A stretch of 57,606 bases of DNA from an uncultured Christensenella sp. Its GTDB lineage: Bacteria > Bacillota > Clostridia > Christensenellales > UBA3700. Shown one piece after another: positions 17,710-25,551 of the stretch. The DNA lies in assembly GCA_910583995.1 (NCBI GenBank), contig CAJTYW010000011.1, forward strand, positions 1 through 57,606, read 5' to 3'. Under the pieces are notes generated by a model, which worked only from the letters and a program-made list of their open reading frames with translations, did no database searches and was not told where the DNA came from. Made by a program: the position numbers and the translations under genes. Numbering within the stretch: the first letter of the stretch is position 1; each line of letters begins with the position of its first letter.

Positions 17710-19401
17710 TTAATAGAATATTTCTATACGCAATTTATAATCCATTACGCCAATTAAAATTTCACTATCGGCAGATGTTATTGTGCCTTTATTTATTACC
17801 ATACTTGCAAGTTTATATTCTGTATATAAGTTATTAAATAAATCTTTGTCACTTGCTATCTGTCTTAGGTACATAACATCGCTTGCAGTTATCCTTCCGT
17901 CACCATTTACATCTCCTAGTACGGATAGATATACAATATCTGTAGCCGTCGTTCCATTATACAATTCCACCCTATATCCTGTGCCGATTATTTGATTTGC
18001 TACTACTTCTACTCCTTTGTCGTAAATCAAATTATTTTTACTATCGTACACCTTGATTGAGCTTTTTGAATTTTCCAAATTAGCTATAAATGTAGCTAAT
18101 TTGGTATTAGGTGAAATTTTACCTAGTACATTTCTACCATTTACACTTGCACTATGATTATTATTTAATGCACCAAAATTTTGTCTTATATTATTTTTAT
18201 CTATAGTTTGGTAATCATATCCACTTTCATTAGTTGGAGCGATACCACTTGCCGTGCCCAGCACGGCAGAGCTTAGATTAAGATGAAGCGCAGGACGCAC
18301 GCCGCGGTTAAGGTTAACATAGTTGTTATAATACGCGCCGGACGAACCGAGAACAAAAGAAAGGGAGTAAGTGCCATAATTGCCGGAACGCAACCAAGAC
18401 CAGGTGCTACCTGAGTGCTTACGTTGATTCTGAGTCAACTTCCAAACACATTCATCATCTATGTAAGAACCACCGCTTGTAACGCCTTCTTCCTTCAATG
18501 CACCGGTTTCTGTCATTGATGGCAACCAAATATAGTCTTCGCCCCAATCGTTGTATCTATAGCCATTTACGGTTGTATTTTCGTCATAAGGTACGTGTGT
18601 GCCGTATTCTGCTTTTGACCCCCAAGTTCCGCTTGCATCCCAACCGTAGTTGTTACCTTTATACGGATTAAAAGCATCACCTAATGTATCGTTTTTAAGG
18701 TCTGTTCCATCATCTCTACCATTTCTTGTTAAGTTGCGTTGATAATTTATGTATTTTGGCTGTACAAGATAGTTTTCTGCAAAATAACCACTACTAAATA
18801 AGCTCCAGTTATCTGCTGTTAGCAAGTGATTTCTCACTGTGCTACTACTATACATATTTGCTCCAAAATTCACGCTGTCACTACCCACTCCAGCACCTGT
18901 TTTTATTGGAAAATCGGAATAAATAGATGTACCTTCATTTTGTGCTAAATATAATGTCATTATTACACTATTTTTATGGTTTGGTGTGTCTGCAAGTGTT
19001 AATGATGCTACCATCCATTTCTTGCCACCTAATGTTACCACCATTCCGTCTTGTGCATTACCTACTTTTTTATTTATTGCTTTTGCTGGCACTACTTTAC
19101 CTTGTGACAAAGTATATTCTTCCTTAACATAGTTACTTTCAATATACGCCACAGGGTCTGTTGTACCAAAAAGTTTACTTTTTATATCATTTACTACATT
19201 CGGGTTAAATGTGTTTGTCACATTATTCCAAAGTTCTGCTCCACCACCTGCTTGTACAGCACCATTGCTACTTCCCAATGCAAATACTTGATTAAAAGAA
19301 AGCATTACTACGGCCGATACAATGGTAATTATCAGCATAGCTACTAACAATGTTTTACTAAGAATAACATTGCTTTTACTTTTTGTTTTCAAATTTTTCA
19401 T
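17710..19401 (-). CDS. Secreted DGR target protein: DUF6273/lectin-fold domain with VR, dockerin-like C-terminus
   Basis: 563 residues. An N-terminal signal/membrane segment (LVAMLIITIVSAVVMLSF) precedes a DUF6273 domain (about 70-380: VTLGGKKWMVASLTL, DDYIWLPSMTETGA-like block, WSWLRSGN...GVRPALHLN), related to the FGE/C-type-lectin folds used by known DGR targets. The VR encodes residues about 334-373. Near the C-terminus DVNGDGRITASD (497-508) is a dockerin-type calcium loop; the second repeat (NKGTITSADSEIL) is degenerate. The N-terminal half is paralogous to the protein at 43191-46646. Expression should depend on invertible promoter B, here in the ON orientation. The likely role is a displayed or scaffold-bound binding protein whose ligand surface is diversified; the ligand is unknown. 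Confidence 0.93.
   Translation of the reverse strand: MKNLKTKSKSNVILSKTLLVAMLIITIVSAVVMLSFNQVFALGSSNGAVQAGGGAELWNNVTNTFNPNVVNDIKSKLFGTTDPVAYIESNYVKEEYTLSQGKVVPAKAINKKVGNAQDGMVVTLGGKKWMVASLTLADTPNHKNSVIMTLYLAQNEGTSIYSDFPIKTGAGVGSDSVNFGANMYSSSTVRNHLLTADNWSLFSSGYFAENYLVQPKYINYQRNLTRNGRDDGTDLKNDTLGDAFNPYKGNNYGWDASGTWGSKAEYGTHVPYDENTTVNGYRYNDWGEDYIWLPSMTETGALKEEGVTSGGSYIDDECVWKLTQNQRKHSGSTWSWLRSGNYGTYSLSFVLGSSGAYYNNYVNLNRGVRPALHLNLSSAVLGTASGIAPTNESGYDYQTIDKNNIRQNFGALNNNHSASVNGRNVLGKISPNTKLATFIANLENSKSSIKVYDSKNNLIYDKGVEVVANQIIGTGYRVELYNGTTATDIVYLSVLGDVNGDGRITASDVMYLRQIASDKDLFNNLYTEYKLASMVINKGTITSADSEILIGVMDYKLRIEIFY
18251..18267. other. Perfect 7-bp inverted repeat beside the VR (DGR hairpin/cruciform)
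   Basis: GCCGTGC (18251-18257), 3-base loop, GCACGGC (18261-18267), 16 bp beyond the 3' (IMH) end of the VR on the coding strand. A hairpin of this kind (7-10 bp stem, 3-4 base loop) just downstream of the VR is known to stimulate mutagenic homing in the Bordetella phage DGR. It is GC-rich against an AT-rich gene. Confidence 0.75.
18284..18400 (-). repeat. DGR variable repeat (VR)
   Basis: 117 bp aligning without gaps to the TR at 20049-20165. I count 15 mismatches, all at positions where the TR coding-strand base is A; every TR C, G and T is conserved. They change 10 codons, mostly AAY (Asn) codons of the TR, to Tyr, Gly, Thr, Ser, Leu, Phe and Arg. The coding-strand 3' end is a GC-rich invariant block (GGCGTGCGTCCTGCGCTTCA) serving as the initiation-of-mutagenic-homing region. 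Confidence 0.97.
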
Positions 19402-19429
19402 AATACGCTCCTATTATTAAAATTTTTAA

Positions 19430-19456
19430 GTACATAGAATAAGTATATCTATGTAC
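19430..19456 (+). repeat. Recombination-type site B-left (27 bp)
   Basis: Half-sites GTACATAGA and TCTATGTAC around the asymmetric centre ATAAGTATA. Exact reverse complement of the right site. Confidence 0.88.
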
Positions 19457-19469
19457 ATATTATATGTAT

Positions 19470-19499
19470 ATTATAAATTAAAATGTAAGATAATGTCAA
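19470..19499 (-). promoter_or_regulatory. Promoter inside cassette B
   Basis: Minus strand TTGACA (19499-19494), 18-bp spacer, TATAAT (19475-19470); start expected about 60 bp before the target ATG. Confidence 0.88.
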
Positions 19500-19579
19500 C
19501 ATTATAGAAAACATTTAGTAAAATCTTTAGACAAATTTCACCTAAATTATATATTCAGATTTAAAAAAATGCCGATTAA

Positions 19580-19606
19580 GTACATAGATATACTTATTCT
19601 ATGTAC
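19580..19606 (-). repeat. Recombination-type site B-right (27 bp)
   Basis: Half-sites GTACATAGA and TCTATGTAC around TATACTTAT, the reverse complement of the left centre; all 27 bp match. Confidence 0.88.
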
Positions 19607-19860
19607 TATTTTTTTACATTTCTCCACTCATTTTTTGCCTTTTAACCCCGATTTTTGATAGTATTATTGCATTAAGCATCAAAAATAGAAGAATTTGACT
19701 TTACACAAATAAAAACAGCAGCCTAAAAATGTAAATTTCAGACTGCTATTATTTTTTTATTAAAATCGAATTTTTGATTTAGACAAATATTGACTTAAAT
19801 AATTCATCTTTAAAAAATTGCCTTTTATTTAAAAAGCATATAATTTATTCTTATTACTCA
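19607..19860. other. Outer flank of cassette B with second terminator-like hairpin
   Basis: No gene. It contains CGATTTTT at 19649 (43 bp outside the site) and CTTTACA at 19699-19705 (93 bp), plus an imperfect hairpin around 19716-19748 (GCAG...CTGC) followed by T-rich sequence on the minus strand. The hairpin could act as a second stop for DGR transcripts before the switch. Confidence 0.55.
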
Positions 19861-20231
19861 AAAAAAAAAGAACCCGACCGCTTAAAAAGCTCATTCCGCA
19901 AAAGTATAAGTGCCGTTGCAGAAAGGTCGGATTTGTTTCGCCTTTTTTTAAAGGCAGGACGGAAAGTCCCTTCATCTCATATCTTCTGTCCGCACATTGT
20001 TTTGCAATTATGCGGATACTGGAAAACTCACATTAATCTGCGAGCGAGTGAAGCGCAGGACGCACGCCGTTGTTATTGTTAACATTGTTGTTATTATACG
20101 CGCCGGACGAACCGAGAACATAAGAATTGTTGTAATTGTTATTATTGCCGGAACGCAACCAAGACTCACAAAAACCAGAAAACTCCCGCCCCAATGTATA
20201 CATTATAACACACTAATAGCTTTTACACAAG
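19861..20231 (-). ncRNA. DGR template RNA with structured 3' tail and terminator
   Basis: The minus-strand transcript leaving avd reads through the TR and then about 185 nt with several stems: TCCGCA/TGCGGA (around 19988-20015), GCCTTT/AAAGGC (around 19940-19955), GGAC/GTCC (around 19957-19970) and a long-range CCGACC (19874-19879) / GGTCGG (19925-19930) pair, ending in a run of nine T. It has no reading frame. Structured RNA flanking the TR is needed for cDNA synthesis in characterised DGRs; here it lies 3' of the TR. Exact ends are inferred. Confidence 0.7.
20049..20165 (-). repeat. DGR template repeat (TR)
   Basis: 117 bp, downstream of avd on the same strand. In the VR reading frame it spells runs of Asn codons (NNNNYNNSY and YNNNNVNNNN), the AAY-rich pattern that adenine mutagenesis turns into many residues without making stop codons. 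It is identical to the VR at all non-adenine positions. Confidence 0.97.
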
Positions 20232-20735
20232 CTAATTTTTAGGTTTTGGGGATTGTTTTTTTGTACTTTTTACCCAACCGCTAAGCAACTTTTTAGTTTC
20301 GGTAATTTGCGATGCAATTATCTCCATTTGTCTAAATGTTATTGCTTGTTTAGTTTTTGATGTTTCCGTATAAAAATCAAGCATATTAAGTGATACCATA
20401 GCTTTCTTTTGCCATAGTATACGCTCTTCCCCTTTTTCGTAATTTGCACGATATAAATGTTCTATTATTTCGGTCGAAGTGTTAAGCAATCTTGAAACAA
20501 TATTCCACCTAAATTTTACTGGTGATTTTTCAGTTATTACAAAAATATATTCGCTAAGCTTTTTAGCGTGAGTAAATACCGCCATTTCTTTATCTCTTGG
20601 ATAATCAAAGTCTGTTATCCTAAATGGCTTCCTTGTAGTCTCATTTTGAATCTCTTTACTTTCTGGTACATTTTGCTCTAATTCCATAGTCATTGCATAT
20701 TCCAATTGCTCCATTGTCATTTGTTCTTCTTTCAT
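20232..20735 (-). CDS. avd: DGR accessory variability determinant (Avd-like)
   Basis: 167 residues, helical and basic toward the C-terminus. After an acidic 45-residue lead, the remainder fits the four-helix bundle of bacterial Avd proteins (AVFTHAKKLSEYIFVITEKSP, FRWNIVSRLLNTSTEIIEHLYRANYEK, QKKAMVSLNMLDFYTETSKTKQAITFRQMEIIASQITETKKLLSGWVKS). Avd binds the reverse transcriptase and template RNA and is needed for mutagenic cDNA synthesis. Its ATG overlaps the RT stop codon (ATGA), with a GAGGAG ribosome site inside the RT end, so the two are translationally coupled. The TR starts 67 bp downstream. Confidence 0.9.
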   Translation of the reverse strand: MKEEQMTMEQLEYAMTMELEQNVPESKEIQNETTRKPFRITDFDYPRDKEMAVFTHAKKLSEYIFVITEKSPVKFRWNIVSRLLNTSTEIIEHLYRANYEKGEERILWQKKAMVSLNMLDFYTETSKTKQAITFRQMEIIASQITETKKLLSGWVKSTKKQSPKPKN

Positions 20736-21829
20736 TTTTCTGTCTCCTCGTCAAAAGTTAGTTTATTTTTTAATTCTTTTTCAAAATTATGGCAGTTACC
20801 GCTCTTCAAATGCCCGTGAAAAGCTGCAAGTGATGCATTTACTCTCTCTATCGGGATAATGCCGTCAAGATAAGCTTTTTTAACCAAAGCTGCACGCTGA
20901 CGCAAACGCTTTTTAGTAGTTTTTCTAACAGTCCTTATTACTTTTCCTGTAGGCGTTATTATAAAACGAAAACCTAAATATGTTATGCCGTTTTTAATAG
21001 GCACTATTTGTGTTTTTTGATTAAGTAGTAGTCCTAAATAATTAACCACTTTTTTTATCTCTTCCAAAGCGTATTTAACATATTCTTTATCGTGGTGTAA
21101 TAGTACAAAATCATCCATATACCTAGAATACACTTTTATACGCAATTTTTCCTTTACTAACCTATCAACTTTGTTTAAATAAAACATACCAAAAACCTGA
21201 CTTGTTTGATTGCCTATAGGTATGCCCCTGCCTGTTTTATCTCCACTACCCCTATATGGAATATTGTATTTTTCCAAAAAGGAGGCTTTTGTATGATATC
21301 CATCTATAATATCTGCAACTAGTAGCTTTATTTTGTCATCAACAATATGCGAACAAACAACTTCTTTCAGGCGTTTATGCGGCATACTCGGAAAATATTT
21401 TAATATGTCACATTTTAAAAAATAGCCTGTAACGCCGTGTTTTCTAATATGAGTATGTAACATTTTTTCAAACCTATCTAGAGCAAAGTGCATACCTTTG
21501 CCTTTTTGGCAAGCAGCATTGTCTATTATAGCACGCTCTGCAAAATACGGAGTAAGTACATTGTCGCACAATACGTGTTGAACAACTCTGTTATCATAAG
21601 GCTGAGTTTGTATCTCACGCTGCTTTGGAACTCTAATTGTAAAAGTGCTGTATTTACCTGACTTGTATTTTCCGTCTTTTATTCTATCGTGCAGAAACGA
21701 TAGATTGTCAAGCATATTCATTTCAAAACGCACAAGCGGTTTTTTGTCTCGTTTGCTTAGTCTGCCACGCAAATGTCCGCGGTATAACTTGTCATAGTCA
21801 AATAATTCTTCATAAGTAATTGTAATCAT
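20732..21829 (-). CDS. DGR reverse transcriptase
   Basis: 365 residues from the ATG at 21829, which has a very strong AAGGAAGG ribosome site; the frame is open 25 codons further upstream but without such a site. RT motifs: KCDILKYFPSM (catalytic Asp, about 140-149), GIPIGNQTSQVFGMFYLN (about 203-220) and the polymerase box YMDD (237-240). The SQ after the G-N-x-T motif, where group II intron RTs have SP, is the DGR signature. There is no maturase or endonuclease domain. It makes adenine-mutagenised cDNA from the TR RNA to replace the VR. Its transcript begins after the murI terminator. Confidence 0.96.
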   Translation of the reverse strand: MITITYEELFDYDKLYRGHLRGRLSKRDKKPLVRFEMNMLDNLSFLHDRIKDGKYKSGKYSTFTIRVPKQREIQTQPYDNRVVQHVLCDNVLTPYFAERAIIDNAACQKGKGMHFALDRFEKMLHTHIRKHGVTGYFLKCDILKYFPSMPHKRLKEVVCSHIVDDKIKLLVADIIDGYHTKASFLEKYNIPYRGSGDKTGRGIPIGNQTSQVFGMFYLNKVDRLVKEKLRIKVYSRYMDDFVLLHHDKEYVKYALEEIKKVVNYLGLLLNQKTQIVPIKNGITYLGFRFIITPTGKVIRTVRKTTKKRLRQRAALVKKAYLDGIIPIERVNASLAAFHGHLKSGNCHNFEKELKNKLTFDEETEK

Positions 21830-21857
21830 TTTTCCTTCCTTGGTATTAATTATATAA

Positions 21858-21895
21858 ACAAAAAAAACACCAAAAACTTGCGTTTTAAGGTGTTT
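21858..21895 (-). terminator. Terminator of murI, separating it from the DGR
   Basis: Stem AAACACC/GGTGTTT (21865-21871, 21889-21895) extended by AAAAC/GTTTT around GCAA, followed on the minus strand by a T run. A TATAAT lies at 21854-21849 just after it without a good -35, so the RT promoter remains unclear. Confidence 0.8.
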
Positions 21896-21979
21896 ATATT
21901 TCATTAAAAAACAAATTTATTTCTTTAGCCTATTGCAAGAAGTTATATTACTTCCAAAATTTTCCATTTTTTTATTGTA

Positions 21980-22744
21980 CTATAAAATTTGTGAAAATTC
22001 AATACCAAAATCAATATATTTGCATAAAAAATATTTTTTTTCAATCTCAAGTTCTTCGCCTGTTTGAAACACTTTGACTGCAAGGTAATTTGGCACAATC
22101 AAATTGTTTTTTCCTATTATATACTTTGTACGCTTGACCACCCCTGCAGTATTGCTCAATATTTTTGCTTGCGGAAAAAGTTTTTTAAGCTCTTCGCACA
22201 CAAAGTTATAATGCGTGCAACCAATCACTATACTCTCTATATTTTGGTATTTTTGCAGGTTTTCGCTCAAGTAATCGTAAATTATTTCTTTATTTTCATA
22301 ATTATTCTCAATTAGTCTTGCTAAGTTTGACATATCAGGAAAATAAAAATTTTTATCAGTATAATTATGTATCATTTCCGCTACTCTGTCAGACTTTACT
22401 GTTGCTGGTGTTGCAAGTAGCAGTATATTATCAGATGACAGGCAAGCAGGTTTTATAGGCGGTTCTACACCTATAATAGGCAGGTCAAACATAGTTCTAA
22501 GTTGCCTTACACCACGACTTGTCAAAGTATTACAAGCAATTATCACAATATCAACGCCAAAACTCATTAGCTTTTGCATATTAGTATAACCTATGGCAAC
22601 AAGTTCGTTTTGTGTTTTACTGCCATACGGGTGGTATTTATTGTCATACAAATAATAGTACTCTGCATTAATTCCGCCGTCTATCAAACCTTTTAATACA
22701 CTTATGCCACCCATACCGCTATCTATCATTCCAATTTTAAGCAT
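21980..22744 (-). CDS. murI: Glutamate racemase
   Basis: About 254 residues from ATG 22744, which has an AAAGGTG ribosome site; a GTG two codons earlier overlaps that site and is less likely. Catalytic cysteines are in ACNTLTSRG and IGCTHYNF; the N-terminal KIGMIDSGMGGISVL and YYYLYDNKYHPYGSK are typical of MurI. It interconverts L- and D-glutamate to supply D-Glu for peptidoglycan. Confidence 0.95.
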   Translation of the reverse strand: MLKIGMIDSGMGGISVLKGLIDGGINAEYYYLYDNKYHPYGSKTQNELVAIGYTNMQKLMSFGVDIVIIACNTLTSRGVRQLRTMFDLPIIGVEPPIKPACLSSDNILLLATPATVKSDRVAEMIHNYTDKNFYFPDMSNLARLIENNYENKEIIYDYLSENLQKYQNIESIVIGCTHYNFVCEELKKLFPQAKILSNTAGVVKRTKYIIGKNNLIVPNYLAVKVFQTGEELEIEKKYFLCKYIDFGIEFSQIL

Positions 22745-22786
22745 AATCACCTTTATATATTAATAATTATTACAATATATATTTTA

Positions 22787-23482
22787 TTAGGCTAGTATTT
22801 GCCTTATGCCATTTGAAATTGTTTTTGCAAGTTTGCCCGCTATGTCTTCAATGTCTATAGGAACAACTAAACGCCTATTTCCGCCGTCATTTATATTTGC
22901 AACAAGTGGTACACCTATTGCAATAATAGGCAGTCCTAAACTTTTATATGTCAAAATTTTTCTTGAATTACCTACACCACTCCCAGGTGTTAGACCTACA
23001 TTTGTAATTTGTATGCTTTTGCCAACTTTAGCTATGTCATTTGTAGCTAGTGAGTCTATTGCAATTACAATGCTTGGCTTTACTATTTTTTTTGCAGATA
23101 TAATCAAATCGTGCGATTCAATGCCCGTTATTCTACCTACCTGTGGTTTAAATTTTGCCATTTTGTCGCTAGGTGGTGGCAGATTATCAAGCACCATTTC
23201 ACCCAAAGCATCAGATATATATTTTGCATTACCCAATCCTACAAATAATATTTTTTTCATCTTATAGCCATACTCAAGTATACATTTTGCAACAGCTTTT
23301 TCGGCTTTATCAGTATTCTCTACTGCATCAATTTCAAAATATGTCCCGCACCTATCGGCAAAAATAGTTTTATCTGTAATCTCAATTTTTTTGATAATAT
23401 CTTGCACTTTTTTGCCTTTTAAATCCTTTTTTGCTATTATATCTTTTGCAAATTCAGTTACTAAATCACTATTTATAAGCAT
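22787..23482 (-). CDS. gpr: GPR-type spore endopeptidase (short form)
   Basis: 231 residues. Conserved blocks of the germination protease family are present: ILFVGLGNAKYISDALG, VGRITGIESHDLI, VIAIDSLATND, IQITNVGLTPGSGVGN and IIAIGVPLVANIN. GPR cleaves small acid-soluble spore proteins during germination. The usual family length is well over 300 residues; this one lacks the C-terminal third, so either the core alone is functional or the gene is a shortened remnant. An AGGGGG ribosome site precedes the ATG. Confidence 0.85.
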   Translation of the reverse strand: MLINSDLVTEFAKDIIAKKDLKGKKVQDIIKKIEITDKTIFADRCGTYFEIDAVENTDKAEKAVAKCILEYGYKMKKILFVGLGNAKYISDALGEMVLDNLPPPSDKMAKFKPQVGRITGIESHDLIISAKKIVKPSIVIAIDSLATNDIAKVGKSIQITNVGLTPGSGVGNSRKILTYKSLGLPIIAIGVPLVANINDGGNRRLVVPIDIEDIAGKLAKTISNGIRQILA

Positions 23483-23549
23483 AAAACCCCCTATATATTC
23501 CCATTATTGACAAATTTAATGAAATTATTAAAAATATAGGTTAAAATGA

Positions 23550-23578
23550 TTGCCAAATTTTTTATAGTATGCTAAAAT
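23550..23578 (+). promoter_or_regulatory. Promoter of rpsT
   Basis: TTGCCA (23550-23555), 17-bp spacer, TAAAAT (23573-23578), 34 bp before the start codon. Confidence 0.65.
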
Positions 23579-23612
23579 TATTAAGAAATAAAGATATAAA
23601 GGAGATACTGTT

Positions 23613-23879
23613 GTGCCTAATATTAAATCTCAAAAGAAAAGAGTAATTACTAATAATAAAGCTAACGAAGCAAACAGAGCAAAACGTACAAGAGTAAGAA
23701 CTGCTATTAAGGAATATAATGTTGCTTTAGAGTCAGGTGAAATTGCAAAAGCAGAAGAACTTTTGAAAAATGCTATTTCTTTGATTAATCGTGCTAAAAG
23801 CGATGGTATTTATACTCAAAACAATGCTAGCAGAAAAATCAGCAGACTTAGCAAGGCTTTAGACAAAGCAAGAGCTTAA
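23613..23879 (+). CDS. rpsT: Ribosomal protein S20
   Basis: 88 residues, Lys/Arg/Ala rich, with the S20 pattern (IKSQKKRVITNNKANEANRAKRTRVRTAIK and the C-terminal NNASRKISRLSKAL). It binds 16S rRNA early in 30S assembly. The start codon is GTG with an AAAGGAG ribosome site. Monocistronic with its own promoter and terminators. Confidence 0.98.
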   Translation: MPNIKSQKKRVITNNKANEANRAKRTRVRTAIKEYNVALESGEIAKAEELLKNAISLINRAKSDGIYTQNNASRKISRLSKALDKARA

Positions 23880-23981
23880 TTATTTGTTTATAAAATTAAA
23901 ATTAAGGCACTACTCTGTAGTGTCTAGTTTTCATTTTAGCTAGAACTCACTAAATTTAGTTTTTATCACTCATTTTTAATG

Positions 23982-24006
23982 CCCGACAATTTGTCGGGTG
24001 TTTTTT
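23982..24006 (+). terminator. Terminator of rpsT
   Basis: CCCGACA (23982-23988) / TGTCGGG with a 3-base loop, then TG and six T. Confidence 0.85.
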
Positions 24007-24329
24007 AAGTCAATATTTTTCTATCGTAAAATTTAAAAATGTAAAGTAATAAATTTGCTATTTTTAACTATTTTAAGATTATCCCCTATAATCATTGACG
24101 TTTTATAAATTTTTATATAAAATACAAAATTTTACAATATTATTATTTGGTATAAAATGTAAAATTTAGCTTAATTTTTTAAGTTTGCTATTTACTATTA
24201 AATTTCTGTATGCTAAAATATAATTACTCCTATTAATATTTTTTCTCTAATCATCTATGATAACAGCACCTCCTTACTTTTGGTTTTTCATTTTCCCAAA
24301 AGAATTTCTGTTACTATTGATGATTTAAA

Positions 24330-24366
24330 AAATATCTCACTATCTCAAGTGAGATATTTTTTTGCT
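24330..24366. terminator. Bidirectional terminator-type hairpin
   Basis: AAATATCTCAC (24330-24340) / GTGAGATATTT (24349-24359), 8-base loop, T run on both strands. Confidence 0.7.
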
Positions 24367-24400
24367 TATGTTTAAATCAATTTTATAAATGTAAAACAAT

Positions 24401-24425
24401 AAGAGTGCTTTAAAAAAGCACTCTT
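24401..24425 (-). terminator. Terminator of ilvE operon
   Basis: AAGAGTGCTT / AAGCACTCTT around a 5-base loop, about 55 bp after the ilvE stop. Confidence 0.65.
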
Positions 24426-24480
24426 ATTTGTCATATAACATTATAAAACCTTATGAAAATCGATATTAATTATTTAAAAA

Positions 24481-25536
24481 TTAGTTAATTTTAAAAATCC
24501 AACCGAATTTATCTTCGCGTTTTCCGTATTGGATACCTGTCAATTTTTCATACAAGTCTTTTGTGATAGCACCCATTTCTTGATTATTTACTATCATATC
24601 TCTGCCGTTATAGTGGATAACGCCAACAGGAGAAACAACAGCAGCAGTACCTGTACCAAAAGCTTCGTTAAGTCTACCTTCGTCATAGGCTTTTGCAATC
24701 TCGTCCAAAGAAATTCTTCTTTCAGTTACTTTATAGCCTTCACTTCTCAAAAGCTCGATAGAAGATTTTCTTGTAATACCCGGAAGAATACTACCCACCA
24801 AAGCTGGTGTTATAACTTCGCCATCAATTACAAAGAACATATTCATTGCACCAACTTCTTCGGCATATTTATGCTCTACAGCATCAAGCCAAAGTACTTG
24901 GTCATAGCCTTTTGAAATAGCGATTTCACTTGCTAGCAAGCTAGCTGCGTAGTTACCCATACATTTAGCTTCGCCTGTACCGCCAAGTGGAGCGCGAACA
25001 TATTGCTCTTCAACCATAATTTTTGTTGGTTGCAAACCATTTGCATAATATGCACCTACTGGTGATAGTATTACAAAGAATTTGTAGTTATGTGCTGCGT
25101 GAACACCAAGCATTGGGTCATCTGCTATCATTGTAGGTCTTATGTAAAGTGCTGTACCTGGCTCAGTTGGAATCCAATCTTGTTCTAGTTTAATAAGCTC
25201 GAAAATTGCAGGAATAACAACATCTGCATCTAAAGTTGGCATACAAAGTCTTTCTGCACTTCTGTTCATTCTTTTGATATTTTCATCAATTCTGAAAGTA
25301 GTGATTTTACCATTATTATCTTTATAAGCTTTTACACCTTCAAAAATACCTTGTCCATAGTGTAAAATATTTGTTGCAGGACTCATTTTAAAATCGTCAT
25401 AAGGGATAATCTCAGGCTCGCCCCAAGCACCATTATGATACTCCATTAACAACATATGGTCGGAAAAATACTTTCCGAATCCCAATTTAGTAAAATCAGG
25501 TTTAGCCTTTGGGTTGCTAGTTGTTGTGATTTTCAT
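24481..25536 (-). CDS. ilvE: Branched-chain amino acid aminotransferase
   Basis: 351 residues from ATG 25536, which has GGAGGT a few bases upstream; the ATG at 25548 overlaps that site and is unlikely. Fold-type IV PLP enzyme: YGQGIFEGVKAYKD near the N-terminus, the PLP lysine in GTGEAKCMGNYAAS, and GSILPGITRKSSIELL and GTGTAAVVSPVG for cofactor phosphate binding. It transfers amino groups between glutamate and Leu/Ile/Val keto acids. It lies just downstream of yigZ and may be the last gene of the attenuator-controlled aminotransferase-tyrS-yigZ unit. Confidence 0.96.
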   Translation of the reverse strand: MKITTTSNPKAKPDFTKLGFGKYFSDHMLLMEYHNGAWGEPEIIPYDDFKMSPATNILHYGQGIFEGVKAYKDNNGKITTFRIDENIKRMNRSAERLCMPTLDADVVIPAIFELIKLEQDWIPTEPGTALYIRPTMIADDPMLGVHAAHNYKFFVILSPVGAYYANGLQPTKIMVEEQYVRAPLGGTGEAKCMGNYAASLLASEIAISKGYDQVLWLDAVEHKYAEEVGAMNMFFVIDGEVITPALVGSILPGITRKSSIELLRSEGYKVTERRISLDEIAKAYDEGRLNEAFGTGTAAVVSPVGVIHYNGRDMIVNNQEMGAITKDLYEKLTGIQYGKREDKFGWIFKIN

Positions 25537-25551
25537 ATTTACCTCCATTTG

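Larger units (their letters stand above)
19430..19606. promoter_or_regulatory. Invertible promoter cassette B (ON orientation for the DGR target gene)
   Basis: A 177-bp segment bounded by two 27-bp inverted sites, with a promoter pointing left toward the ATG at 19401 (TTGACA-18-TATAAT on the minus strand). Size, site length, spacer length and the 13-bp gap between -10 and the proximal site match cassettes A, C and D. Inversion would silence the target gene. Confidence 0.88.
23880..24480. other. Intergenic region 3' of rpsT and ilvE with several hairpins
   Basis: It holds the rpsT terminator (23982-24006), a bidirectional hairpin at 24330-24359 and the ilvE terminator at 24401-24425. On the minus strand near 24290-24200 there are tiny reading frames and an AAGGAGGTG ribosome-like site, but none makes a convincing protein. 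Confidence 0.5.

Noticed and set aside
19430..19606. Cassettes as MITE-like transposons
   Set aside because: No target-site duplications are visible, centres are locus-specific, and each cassette lies precisely upstream of a gene with a promoter inside, which fits promoter inversion better.
19430..19606. 27-bp sites as paired repressor operators forming a loop
   Set aside because: Palindromic half-sites alone would fit, but reverse-complement matching of the asymmetric, locus-specific centre is not expected for operators, and the reversed promoter in cassette A is not explained.
24200..24295. Tiny minus-strand frames after an AAGGAGGTG site between rpsT and ilvE
   Set aside because: The frames are 5 and 13 codons, and the start is either missing or too far from the ribosome site; no link to a downstream gene.
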